Of a stretch of 64,000 nt of DNA, positions 24,427 through 32,931 are shown piece after piece. The notes below the pieces were generated by a model. It made no database searches. It was not told where the DNA came from and worked only from the letters and a program-made list of their open reading frames with translations. This DNA is from Bacteroidales bacterium (GTDB lineage Bacteria; Bacteroidota; Bacteroidia; Bacteroidales; UBA932), in the NCBI GenBank assembly GCA_017554335.1, contig JAFZIO010000055.1, positions 80,829 through 144,828 on the forward strand, read 5' to 3'. Position 1 is the first letter of the stretch, and each line of letters starts with the position of its first letter. The position numbers and the translations under genes were made by a program.

Positions 24427-25550
24427 AACTGAAAGTTACACGCACCACTCTGCCTCCTTTCGAGGAGTTCTGCGATGAGATACGTCCCCTCTGGGACAGC
24501 CACTGGGTGACTAACATGGGCGAAAAGCACGACGCCCTGGAGGCCGCCCTGCGCGAGCGTACCGGCTGCGGCGTGACCCTTTTCTCCAACGGCCACCTGG
24601 CTCTGGAGGCGGCTCTGGAGGCACTCGGACTGCCTGCAGGCTCCGAGGTCATAACCACCCCCTTCACCTTCGTTTCTACCACCCACGCCATAGTCCGCAG
24701 GGGCCTGCGACCCGTGTTTTGCGACGTTCGTCCGTCCGACGGAACCCTCGACCCCGATTGCCTGGAGCCGCTGATCAACGAACGCACCTCCGCCATCCTC
24801 CCGGTCCACGTTTACGGGAACGTATGTGATGTGGAGCGTATTGGGACAATAGCGGCAAGGCACGGCCTGAAGGTGATTTACGATGCCGCACATGCCTTCG
24901 GGGTGCGATACAAGGGCATGCCGGCGGAGTCGTTCGGAGACGCGTCGGTGCTGAGTTTCCACGCCACCAAGGTGTTCAGCACGGTCGAGGGTGGAGCGGT
25001 CTGCTGGCACGATAAGGCCATAGAGCGCCGCCTGAAGGACCTCAAGAACTTCGGCATACGGGATACCGAACACTGCGAGGCGGTGGGCGGAAATGCCAAG
25101 CTGGACGAACTGCGTGCGGCCATGGGAATCTGCAACTTGCGTCATTTCGACGAGGCAGTTGCACGCCGGCGCGAGGCTGCTATGCTCTACCGCAAGCTGC
25201 TTGCAGGCGCCGGAGACCCCGTACCCTTCCCCTCGGAACTGCCGGCCGGCGTCGAGCCCAACTGGTCCTATTTCCCAGTGCTTTTCAGCACCCGGGCCCG
25301 GCGGGATGCGGCTTACGACGCCCTTGCCGCCGCGGGAATCGGCTCGCGAAAGTATTTCTGGCCGCTGACTTCAGATGCCGGATGTTACGACTACGATTCT
25401 TCGAAGACTCCCGTCGCCCGCGACCTCTCATCGCGCTCCGGCACCCCAGTCGCCCGCGACCTCGCATCGCGTGTGCTCTGCCTTCCCCTCAGCCCCTACA
25501 TAACGCCGGAGGAAATTGAATCGGTCGTCCGCTTGAGCGTATCACTCTGA
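24423..25550 (+). CDS. DegT/DnrJ/EryC1/StrS family aminotransferase
   Basis: The 375-residue protein has the PLP-dependent sugar aminotransferase pattern: VTLFSNGHLALEAALEALGL near 55, VIYDAAHAFGVRYKG near 150 and SFHATKVFSTVEGGAV with the PLP lysine at K183. It probably transaminates a keto sugar nucleotide or a related carbonyl compound. Near the C-terminus TPVARDL-SSR is repeated as TPVARDL-ASR by a 36-bp tandem duplication, 12 residues longer than the usual family pattern. It is the last gene of the operon; its stop is followed by a tandem 51-bp repeat. Confidence 0.9.
   Translation: MKLKVTRTTLPPFEEFCDEIRPLWDSHWVTNMGEKHDALEAALRERTGCGVTLFSNGHLALEAALEALGLPAGSEVITTPFTFVSTTHAIVRRGLRPVFCDVRPSDGTLDPDCLEPLINERTSAILPVHVYGNVCDVERIGTIAARHGLKVIYDAAHAFGVRYKGMPAESFGDASVLSFHATKVFSTVEGGAVCWHDKAIERRLKDLKNFGIRDTEHCEAVGGNAKLDELRAAMGICNLRHFDEAVARRREAAMLYRKLLAGAGDPVPFPSELPAGVEPNWSYFPVLFSTRARRDAAYDALAAAGIGSRKYFWPLTSDAGCYDYDSSKTPVARDLSSRSGTPVARDLASRVLCLPLSPYITPEEIESVVRLSVSL
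25407..25478 (+). repeat. In-frame 36-bp tandem duplication within the aminotransferase gene
   Basis: Units 25407-25442 and 25443-25478 match at 26 of the first 29 bases, then diverge. Both encode TPVARDL followed by SSR or ASR. The duplicated block is GTCGCCCGCGACCTC-based, and the frame is kept. Confidence 0.8.
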
Positions 25551-25593
25551 CCATCGGCTCATATAGCCTTTGAGGCGCAGGTGGTTACGCGCC

Positions 25594-25693
25594 GGCCGGA
25601 AAACCGGGCGTTTTGACGCAAACCGGACTAATTTGCGGCAGTTTGGCCGGGAAACCGGGCGCTTTGACGCAAATCGGACTAATTTGCGGCAGT
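25594..25693. repeat. Two tandem 51-bp units between convergent genes
   Basis: Units start at 25594 and 25645. They differ at 3 of 49 aligned bases, all transitions. Each contains CCGG-AAAA-CCGG or its variant, then GACGCAAA and CGGACTAATTTGCGGC, where CGCAAA and TTTGCG can pair. The block fills most of the gap between the aminotransferase and the FAD oxidoreductase, which converge here. Confidence 0.85.
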
Positions 25694-25703
25694 CGAGCGA
25701 CTG

Positions 25704-27239
25704 TCAGACATTCAGGCCTTCCGAAGCCGCTACTGCGCAGCGGATGCCGTCGATGGCGCTGGAGACTATGCCTCCGGAGTAACCGGCACCTTCGCCGCAG
25801 GGGTAGACGCCCGGCATGGAGAGGGCTTCGAGGGTCTCCGGGTCGCGCGGTACGCGTATGGGCGACGACGTGCGGGATTCCACGCCCAGCAGCAGGGCGG
25901 CGTTGGTATAGTAGCCTTTCATTTTCACTCTAGGGAAGGCCTTCTGGAGGCGCTGGGCCACTATTGGCGGGAGCAGTTCGTGCAGCGGTGCGCTTATTAC
26001 CCCGGGGAAATAAGAGGTGGGCGGCATCTTTTTGCTTATTTTGCCGAGGCAGAAGTCTTCCATCCTTTGGGCCGGTGCGGCCATGGGGTTCTGCGGGAGG
26101 TCTTTTTCCCCGCTGCAGCGGCGGCGTTCGCAGTAGTCGAACATTTCCCGTTCGACTTTCTGCTGGAAGTCCATGAGGCGGAAGGGGCTGTCGCCGGGCA
26201 CGTCTTCCGGTTCGATTTGGACGACGACGCCGGCGTTGGCGAATTTGCCGTTGCGGCCGGAGTTGGACATGCCGTTGAGTACGACCGTTCCGGGCTCGGT
26301 GGAGGAAGGGACGAGTATGCCGCCGGGGCACATGCAGAAGGAGAATACTCCCCTGCCGTCGACCTGCTCCACGAAGGAGTATTCGGCGGCGGGTATGCCG
26401 GGTTTCCAGGTGCCGTGGTATTGGTGGAAGTTGATTTTCTCTTGCGGGTGTTCGACGCGGACGCCGAGGGCGAATCCCTTGGCTTCCAGCGGCACGCCGC
26501 CGCGATCCAGCATCTCGTACACGTCCCGTGCCGAGTGGCCGGTGGCCAATATCACCTTCGCCCCTTTGAACTCTCGTCCGTCGGCCGTCTTGACCAGCAT
26601 CTGCTCCGCTGCGCAGATGCTGGTCACTTTGCTCGCAAAGTGGTATTCGCCACCGTGGTCGATGATGCAGCGGCGGATGTTTTCCACGACGGTCGGGAGT
26701 TTGTCGGAGCCGATGTGGGGGTGGGCGTCGATGAGTATGTCTTTGGAGGCGCCGAAGGCGACGAGCTGGTGGAGGACTTCGCGGTTGTCGCCGCGCTTGG
26801 AGGAGCGTGTATAGAGTTTGCCGTCGGAGAATGCGCCGGCGCCGCCTTCGCCGTAGCAGTAGTTGGAATCGGGATCCACTACGCCCTCGCGGGAGAGGCG
26901 AGCCATGTCGAACTTGCGGGCGTGGACGTCTTTGCCGCGCTCCAGCACTATGGGCTTGATGCCAAGCGTGAGGAGCTTAAGGGCGGCGAACATGCCTGCA
27001 GGACCGGCTCCTACTACAATTACCGCCGGAGCGTCGTGAACGTCCTGATAGGGTGCCTGAACGTAGACATCCGGCTCTTCTCCGGGACCGTAAGCTTCGT
27101 ACTGGTAGCGCCATACGGGTTCTTTGCGGGCATCTATCGAGCGCTTTTTCAGCACCCATTTCATTCCCCCGGCCTTGGCCTCAATCTCCTTCAGCCTCGG
27201 CTCCCTTGTGAGCGGGCAGGTTATCTCGAATTCTTTCAT
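25704..27239 (-). CDS. FAD-dependent oxidoreductase (COG2509-like)
   Basis: The 511-residue protein has an N-terminal region of about 85 residues before the Rossmann FAD motif VIVVGAGPAGMFAALKLL. The conserved GEGGAGAFSDGKLYTR segment and the second nucleotide motif VILATGHSARDVYEML support the uncharacterised FAD dehydrogenase family. The C-terminal GVYPCGEGAGYSGGIVSSAI is the FAD-ribityl GD-like motif. The substrate is unknown. It overlaps the helicase gene by 4 nt, probably through compact gene packing rather than a shared function. Confidence 0.88.
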   Translation of the reverse strand: MKEFEITCPLTREPRLKEIEAKAGGMKWVLKKRSIDARKEPVWRYQYEAYGPGEEPDVYVQAPYQDVHDAPAVIVVGAGPAGMFAALKLLTLGIKPIVLERGKDVHARKFDMARLSREGVVDPDSNYCYGEGGAGAFSDGKLYTRSSKRGDNREVLHQLVAFGASKDILIDAHPHIGSDKLPTVVENIRRCIIDHGGEYHFASKVTSICAAEQMLVKTADGREFKGAKVILATGHSARDVYEMLDRGGVPLEAKGFALGVRVEHPQEKINFHQYHGTWKPGIPAAEYSFVEQVDGRGVFSFCMCPGGILVPSSTEPGTVVLNGMSNSGRNGKFANAGVVVQIEPEDVPGDSPFRLMDFQQKVEREMFDYCERRRCSGEKDLPQNPMAAPAQRMEDFCLGKISKKMPPTSYFPGVISAPLHELLPPIVAQRLQKAFPRVKMKGYYTNAALLLGVESRTSSPIRVPRDPETLEALSMPGVYPCGEGAGYSGGIVSSAIDGIRCAVAASEGLNV

Positions 27240-30007
27240 ACTTCAACTACTTTATCTTCAGGGACGTACCAGACGTAACCGCGGACGGTCTTAAAGCCCA
27301 TCTGGCGGTAGAGTTTCATGTAGCGGCGGACTTGCCACAGGTAGCTGTCGCGTTCGGCACCGAATTTATAATCGATTACCGTAACGCTGCCGTCCGGTCC
27401 CATGACAACGCGGTCGGGGCGGTTGCGCGAGCCGTCGGCGCCGAAGACGGTGATCTCGTTGCGGGCACGAAGGGCGCCCCTGGCACCGGCTCCGGCCTCA
27501 ACACGATCTCCTGAGAACCACTCCGGGTGGGCCTCGATGCGCGCCGTCAGCATGGCGCGGGACTCGGGATCCATGTCCAGCGGCAACCCGGCGGCAGAAT
27601 CAGCCAGTGCCAACGCCGCATGCAATTCTATGCCCCGCAGGCGGCCGGAGGCTTCGGCTCCGGTATGCCCGTCTTCGCCGAAGTAGTCCAAGGCGTCTTC
27701 CGATGCATGCAGGCGGCCTCCCAGCGGCACGGAAACATATCCGGCGTGTATAGCCGTGCCTTCCGACGAAGGTTTGCGGCTCATCTTGCTGAAGTCGTAC
27801 GGCACTCCGCTCACTATGCCCTCGTTGCCTTTGGACCATGCGTACAGCAGCTCGGAGAAGTTACTCCAATCAATGTCCAGGCCCTTTTTCAGCTTGGGCA
27901 GCTTGCCTGCTGCAGGTATCCTGGATATTACATGCAGGCTCTTTGATGCACGGGTGAGCGCCACATAGAACAGATTCATATTGTCTACCAGCTGCAGGGC
28001 GCGCTCTGCTTCCCAGTCGGCCGCAAACAGGGTGTTCACAGAACTGCCGCTCAGGCTCACCGGATAAATGCCGTCCAGCTCGTGCCCAAGAGAGGTTCCG
28101 CCGCCGTTCAGCACGCACCAGCGGGTCTCTTTCTGGGACATTACGACCTTCTCTGCGAAGGGGAAAATGACGTGCGGGAACTCCAGTCCTTTGGATTTAT
28201 GGATGGTAAGGATGCGCACGGCATCCGAATTCTCCGGAGAACCGATGAAAATGGACTCTTTTTCGTTCCACTGGCGTATGAACGAGCGCAGGTTGTTGCC
28301 GTTGGCGGTCACCCAGTCCTGCAGGCGGTCCATGAAAGTGCTGATATAGAGCGCCTCCGCGCGGAAGGTCTCCGGGTCGAAGCGCTCGAGGTCCCGCAGC
28401 AGGCTCTCGCAGAAATCGATCAGCGAGTGGTACGCCTCAGGGAACGTGATGCCTATCGAGCGGGCTATATAGCTGCCGACGCTGTTGGCCGGGTTGTCGT
28501 AGAAAGTAAGCAGAGACACCAGCCGGCGCACGCTTACGGCCGATTTGAGGTCGAGCGAGTCGTCGGAAATAACGGGTACGCCGGCGGAAATCAGGGCCTC
28601 TGCCAGCACGGCGCCTTCCTTGTGCCCGCGTACCAGGATGGCAATGTCGCCATACAGGGCACCGCGGGAACGTACGTCCTTGACCGACTCCAGCACCGCC
28701 TCAGCCTGGTCGGACGTGAAACTCAGCCGCACGCAGCCTTCCTGAGGCTCGTCCGACTTAGCCTCCTGCTTCACGTTGGCGTACATCTCCTTCAGCCCGA
28801 GCTTTTCTGCGGCGAAGGAGAAGAAGTCGCTGTTGAACTCCACTATACTGCTGGCACTGCGCCAGTTGAAATCCGGCGACTCCACTTCTGCGGACGGGAA
28901 TTCCTTCTGCACCTCCGAGCCCAGCAGACGCCAGTCGGAGTCACGCCAGCGGTAGATGCTCTGCTTGACGTCGCCCACGATGAGGTTGGCGCCGGCGGCA
29001 TCGGCATCATGCAGCAGAGGGAGGAAATTGTCCCACTGCATGCGGGAGGTATCCTGGAACTCGTCCAGCAGATAGTGGGCGTAGCGGGTGCCCGTCTTTT
29101 CGTAGACGAAGGGGGCGTCGGAGCCGTCGATTATGTCCCTCAGCATGGTGTTGGACTCGTCCAGCGGCAGCACGTTCTTCTCGTTCAGCAGCTTGCCGTA
29201 CTCCTCCTCGAACTCCCTGGCGACGCCGAGGGAATAGAGGCAGCCCCTCACTATGCAGGCGGTAGCGTATGCGGCAAACTCTCCTTCGAACAGATCCCGT
29301 ACGCCGGAGGCGTCCAGGGCCTTTTTGGTGGACGGGAACTTCAGGTCCTTGTCTTTTTCGACCGTGATTCCAAGCGCCGCGGCCTTGTCTTCGAATTCCT
29401 TGCAGATGCGGTTGCAGCTGGCCCGGAGGCTCTTCAGGCGCTCCTTCGACCAGGCCTCGGAGACATTCAGGCCGGTGGCGGCAAGCAGTTGGCGGAACTC
29501 TTCGTTCTTGAGGCGGCCGCCCATCTCGGCAAGTCCTTCGTCCAGGCGGAAACGTTTGCTTCTGGAGATCTGCTCCAGGGCGTTGCTGCGCAACCAGTCG
29601 GCCAGGTCGGTCTTCTCCTCCGTGAGACCGTCGAGCACACGGTCTACCGCCTCGTCTATCAGGGAGGCCTTGTCCAGCTCCACCTGCCAGGAGTTATGCT
29701 GTCCGAGCTCCCTTGCGAAAGCGCGCAGGGTCTGCTGGAAGAAACGGTCTATGGTGCTGACTCCGAAGGCCCCGTAATCGTGTAGTATGCTCAGCAGGTA
29801 ATGGCGTGCGGTGGAGTTGCTGCGGGCTTCTTCTGCCAGGTCCCTGAGTATGCGGGCCTTCATTTCCGCGGTTGCCTTGTTGGTGAAGGTCACAGCCAGC
29901 AGGTGCCGGTACGCGAACGGGTCCCCGGAATTCAGTAGGTATTCCAGGTAGGTGTGGGACAGGCGGTAAGTCTTGCCCGATCCTGCGCTTGCCTTAATAA
30001 TGTTCAT
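27236..30007 (-). CDS. UvrD-like helicase/nuclease, AddA-like subunit
   Basis: The 923-residue superfamily 1 helicase starts MNIIKASAGSGKTYRLSHTY with Walker A ASAGSGKT at residues 6-13. Motif II is HYLLDEFQDTSRMQWDNF, and QSIYRWRDSDWRLL and VRILTIHKSKGLEFPHVIFP are motifs III and V; LFYVALTRASKSLHVISR is motif VI. A C-terminal PD-(D/E)XK nuclease is suggested by RPDRVV and VTVIDYKFG. With the next gene it forms an AddAB/RecBCD-type double-strand-break processing enzyme. It overlaps that partner by 4 nt. Confidence 0.9.
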   Translation of the reverse strand: MNIIKASAGSGKTYRLSHTYLEYLLNSGDPFAYRHLLAVTFTNKATAEMKARILRDLAEEARSNSTARHYLLSILHDYGAFGVSTIDRFFQQTLRAFARELGQHNSWQVELDKASLIDEAVDRVLDGLTEEKTDLADWLRSNALEQISRSKRFRLDEGLAEMGGRLKNEEFRQLLAATGLNVSEAWSKERLKSLRASCNRICKEFEDKAAALGITVEKDKDLKFPSTKKALDASGVRDLFEGEFAAYATACIVRGCLYSLGVAREFEEEYGKLLNEKNVLPLDESNTMLRDIIDGSDAPFVYEKTGTRYAHYLLDEFQDTSRMQWDNFLPLLHDADAAGANLIVGDVKQSIYRWRDSDWRLLGSEVQKEFPSAEVESPDFNWRSASSIVEFNSDFFSFAAEKLGLKEMYANVKQEAKSDEPQEGCVRLSFTSDQAEAVLESVKDVRSRGALYGDIAILVRGHKEGAVLAEALISAGVPVISDDSLDLKSAVSVRRLVSLLTFYDNPANSVGSYIARSIGITFPEAYHSLIDFCESLLRDLERFDPETFRAEALYISTFMDRLQDWVTANGNNLRSFIRQWNEKESIFIGSPENSDAVRILTIHKSKGLEFPHVIFPFAEKVVMSQKETRWCVLNGGGTSLGHELDGIYPVSLSGSSVNTLFAADWEAERALQLVDNMNLFYVALTRASKSLHVISRIPAAGKLPKLKKGLDIDWSNFSELLYAWSKGNEGIVSGVPYDFSKMSRKPSSEGTAIHAGYVSVPLGGRLHASEDALDYFGEDGHTGAEASGRLRGIELHAALALADSAAGLPLDMDPESRAMLTARIEAHPEWFSGDRVEAGAGARGALRARNEITVFGADGSRNRPDRVVMGPDGSVTVIDYKFGAERDSYLWQVRRYMKLYRQMGFKTVRGYVWYVPEDKVVEV

Positions 30008-32772
30008 CGTCCGCAGATTGTTCTGAAGTCACACCATTCACATTTCTTAACGTCATCCGTACGAGCCCACGGGTTGTCTGGATCTGCAATCTCCGCCAAT
30101 ATGGCGTCCAGTTCCTGCTCCATCATGGCGCAGTATTCATCGTCCAGCTCCAGACAATGCACGGGCTCGCCGCCCATCAACCCTGCAGGCTGGTATATGG
30201 CGCCTTCCACCTCGGCATCAGGGAACATGGCCTGCACCATACGTTTGTATAGATACAGCTGGAAGCCTATTTTGGGCAGGCCGTTGCCTGTAAATTGCAA
30301 GTCCTTTTCTTCCACGCGGCCGGTCTTGTAATCCACAACCCTCAACTTGCCCGGGGCCGTGCAGTCCAGCCTGTCGACGAATCCTATGAAGTTGAAGCCG
30401 CCGGCCTGAAGATGGGCTTCCAGCTCCACTCCCTTGATGGTCATGCGGCCGGTCTTCTCCAACATGGCAGCGTCCGCCGCCAGTACAGCATCTACATAAC
30501 GGCAGATGAGGTCGGCAAAAACCAGGTTGCGCCCGCTCACCTCGAAGGTGTTCAGCTGCTTGCAGATGAGCTGGCCCACAAGCTCGCGTATGCGTTTCTT
30601 GTCTTTCCGCAGTGCTTCTATGAAAGCTTTATCTATGCTTCTGTCTGCAGGATACAGTATCTCCATCGCCTTGTGGAGCACGGTACCTATCATTCCGGAA
30701 TCCAGGAATTCGGAGACTTCTTTCTCTGCCTGCAGGCCTTCCACTTTGGAGTAGAAGAAGCTTGCGGGGCAATCGGCGTAATTCCTTATGGAGCTGGCGG
30801 AAAGGTGCGCGGAGGCAAGCTTGCGGAGATGCTCCGGGGTCTTTGCCACGGCCCCGGTCTGAAGCGTACCGCCAAGCTCGGTCTGCACCTCAAAGCGGTT
30901 TATCTTTACCCCGAAATGCAGCTCCAGCTGGCTCAGGTAGCGGCTCTTCTCCCCTCCCTTAAGGCCCTCCGTGCGGGAATCGTAAACCATCCACACCCTG
31001 GAGGCGCGCTGAATCATACGGTAGAAATAGTATGCCCAGACGGCATCCTGGTACTCGTACGTCGGCAGGCCGAAGCCCTTGCGGAGCTCCGGAGGCACGA
31101 AGGAGGCGCTGACGGAGCGGCGCGGGAACACGCCCTCGTTGCAGCTGAGGATGATCAGGTTGTCGAAGTCCAGGGCCCTGAGCTCCAGGGGACCCATAAT
31201 CTGCATGCCTTCCAGAGGCTCGCCCTGGAAAGGAACCGTCGCCATGGCCGTCAGCTGACCCAGCAGGCGGAAGAACGACGAAGGGGTGATTTCCAGCTCG
31301 TACTTTTGCAAATCGGCCAGCTGCTGATGGCAGATACGGGCGAAATCCAGCTCCAGCTGCATCTCAGGATCGTCCTTGACGGCGAGGGCAAGGGTAACTA
31401 GGACATCCTGCATCCATCGGCAGATGTCGCTAACCTGCTTCTTGTCAGCCGCCGTACTGCGGACCACCGGCCGGAAAATGGCCTCCAGCACGGGATGGCC
31501 TTTCAGCTCGGCCTCGGAGATATAGTAAGCCCGCTTCTTGCGGCACTTCTCCAGGACCGCCGTCCCTTCATCCCCTATCGCTTTACGCACCAGGGAGTTG
31601 GAGACCAGTGTCCAGACTTGCTTATGGTAGAAGAAGTATGAGCCGTCCCGTTCGCGCAGGTGCAGCTGCAGATCGCCCAGGTCCGTCAGCAGCACGCCCA
31701 GCTGGCTGCCCGAGATGGGGTAGCCCATGGTCACGTTGAGCTTGGACACATGCTCCGGGACGGAGTTCAGAACCGGAATCAGCAGGTTTTCGTCCGGCAG
31801 CACCACGGCCGTCTCGATTCCGGGAGTCCGGGTGCAGCGGCCCAGGAGTTCCGGCAGCTGCTTTGCCTGCAGCATGCCTCCGGGCACGCTGAGGACGTTG
31901 AATTCACACTCCGGCAGGCCCTCGGGGTCAGGCTCGAACGCCTGGGGAAATTCCTGAACGAAGCCGCCCAGGAAAAAGGAGGACTTGTTGTGCTTGTCTT
32001 TTATGAAGTCCGAGCGCCAGTCCCAGCAGAACTCGGCCAGACCGGCGTTGCGCAGACGTCGCAGCATGGTCTTCTCGCACTCGTTCAGGGCATTCAGGCC
32101 CACGAAAACGAACTTGTCGCTCCAGGGGAAACGCTCCGCCATTATATCTGCCGCCGGAGTCGAATCCAGGCGTTCGCAGAGCTGACGGTACACCTTGCCT
32201 TCGTACCACATGCCTTTTGCCGTCAGCGTCTCGTTGAAACGTTCGTAGAGCGGCAGCAGTATGCGCCAGATGCTCAGGAAACTCTCCTTGACGCTGCCGG
32301 GGCTGAGGAAGTGGCGGGTGAAGCGGCGCACGGCCTCCCTCTGGGTGTCGGTGAGCCAGGACCAGTCGTCCTGCATGGCCTTGAGGTCGCTGACGTTGGT
32401 GAAGAGGTGGTCCGCGCGCACGAGGTACTTGTCCACGTCGTCGAAGTCGCCCAGGATGGTATCGCCCCAGAAGATGAAGTCGTCAAGCGTCTCGGCGGCG
32501 GGGTTCAGCTCCTTGTAGCAGCGGTAGAGTTCGATAAGCAGGGGTATGCGCCCCGTAACGCCGGCTCCCGCAGCCCGGTAGAAGAAGTCGTTCATGGTGA
32601 ACAGCTGCGGGCTCACCGCCGGTCCCTTTCCGCCCGCAGCAATCTCCTGCCCCAGGTAGTGCTCGAAAAAGCGGAGCGCCCTGCGGTTCGGGAAGACGAA
32701 ACACAAGGTGCTTATTTCCGGGCCGTCATCTTTGAAATAGTGACGGGCTACCTGTTTAAGGAAAGGAGTCAT
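30004..32772 (-). CDS. PD-(D/E)XK nuclease, AddB-like subunit
   Basis: The 922-residue protein carries a C-terminal nuclease with FIGFVDRLDC and LRVVDYKTG. A cysteine in SIRNYADCPASFFYSKVEG plus the final CEWCDFRTIC make the four-cysteine iron-sulfur clamp known from AddB. No Walker A motif is visible near the N-terminus, so ATP hydrolysis would rest with the AddA-like partner. The ATG at 32772 is preferred because the -7 element lies 5 bases upstream; the open frame continues further up, but that part reads through a repeat hairpin and a promoter. Confidence 0.85.
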   Translation of the reverse strand: MTPFLKQVARHYFKDDGPEISTLCFVFPNRRALRFFEHYLGQEIAAGGKGPAVSPQLFTMNDFFYRAAGAGVTGRIPLLIELYRCYKELNPAAETLDDFIFWGDTILGDFDDVDKYLVRADHLFTNVSDLKAMQDDWSWLTDTQREAVRRFTRHFLSPGSVKESFLSIWRILLPLYERFNETLTAKGMWYEGKVYRQLCERLDSTPAADIMAERFPWSDKFVFVGLNALNECEKTMLRRLRNAGLAEFCWDWRSDFIKDKHNKSSFFLGGFVQEFPQAFEPDPEGLPECEFNVLSVPGGMLQAKQLPELLGRCTRTPGIETAVVLPDENLLIPVLNSVPEHVSKLNVTMGYPISGSQLGVLLTDLGDLQLHLRERDGSYFFYHKQVWTLVSNSLVRKAIGDEGTAVLEKCRKKRAYYISEAELKGHPVLEAIFRPVVRSTAADKKQVSDICRWMQDVLVTLALAVKDDPEMQLELDFARICHQQLADLQKYELEITPSSFFRLLGQLTAMATVPFQGEPLEGMQIMGPLELRALDFDNLIILSCNEGVFPRRSVSASFVPPELRKGFGLPTYEYQDAVWAYYFYRMIQRASRVWMVYDSRTEGLKGGEKSRYLSQLELHFGVKINRFEVQTELGGTLQTGAVAKTPEHLRKLASAHLSASSIRNYADCPASFFYSKVEGLQAEKEVSEFLDSGMIGTVLHKAMEILYPADRSIDKAFIEALRKDKKRIRELVGQLICKQLNTFEVSGRNLVFADLICRYVDAVLAADAAMLEKTGRMTIKGVELEAHLQAGGFNFIGFVDRLDCTAPGKLRVVDYKTGRVEEKDLQFTGNGLPKIGFQLYLYKRMVQAMFPDAEVEGAIYQPAGLMGGEPVHCLELDDEYCAMMEQELDAILAEIADPDNPWARTDDVKKCEWCDFRTICGR

Positions 32773-32777
32773 GCTAA

Positions 32778-32785
32778 CAAATATA
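32778..32785 (-). promoter_or_regulatory. -7 promoter element of the AddBA-like operon
   Basis: On the minus strand TATATTTG ends 5 bases before the ATG at 32772. Transcription would begin at or just before the start codon, so the leader is at most a few bases. No clear -33 TTG is found at 19-21 bp. Confidence 0.5.
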
Positions 32786-32857
32786 CGAAGATTCTTGAGA
32801 TTTCTTTCACGGACGAGCAGCGTTTTTTCTAAGTTGCTGGCTGCCAGGCACAAACAA

Positions 32858-32891
32858 AATCTCCATGGTGCAGTTTTACACCATGGAGATT
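32858..32891. repeat. Hairpin repeat, copy B (probable terminator of the porin gene)
   Basis: A 13-bp stem (AATCTCCATGGTG with CACCATGGAGATT) encloses the loop CAGTTTTA. Read on the minus strand it is followed by TTTTGTTTG, so it can end transcription of the porin operon. Copy A at 20448-20477 has the same stem core. Confidence 0.8.
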
Positions 32892-32931
32892 GCATAAGTC
32901 CTTATGTCTCAGGATATTAAGAAAAACGCTC

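Noticed and set aside
25570-25782. 70-codon frame through the 51-bp tandem repeats
   Set aside because: It runs into the end of the FAD oxidoreductase gene and only exists because the repeat length is a multiple of three.
28082-29785. A 567-codon open frame antisense to the AddA-like gene
   Set aside because: Composition follows the sense codons and no domain is visible.
30004-32895. A longer AddB-like protein starting at 32895
   Set aside because: The extra 41 codons run through hairpin repeat B and the -7 promoter; the ATG at 32772 fits both the promoter and the family start.
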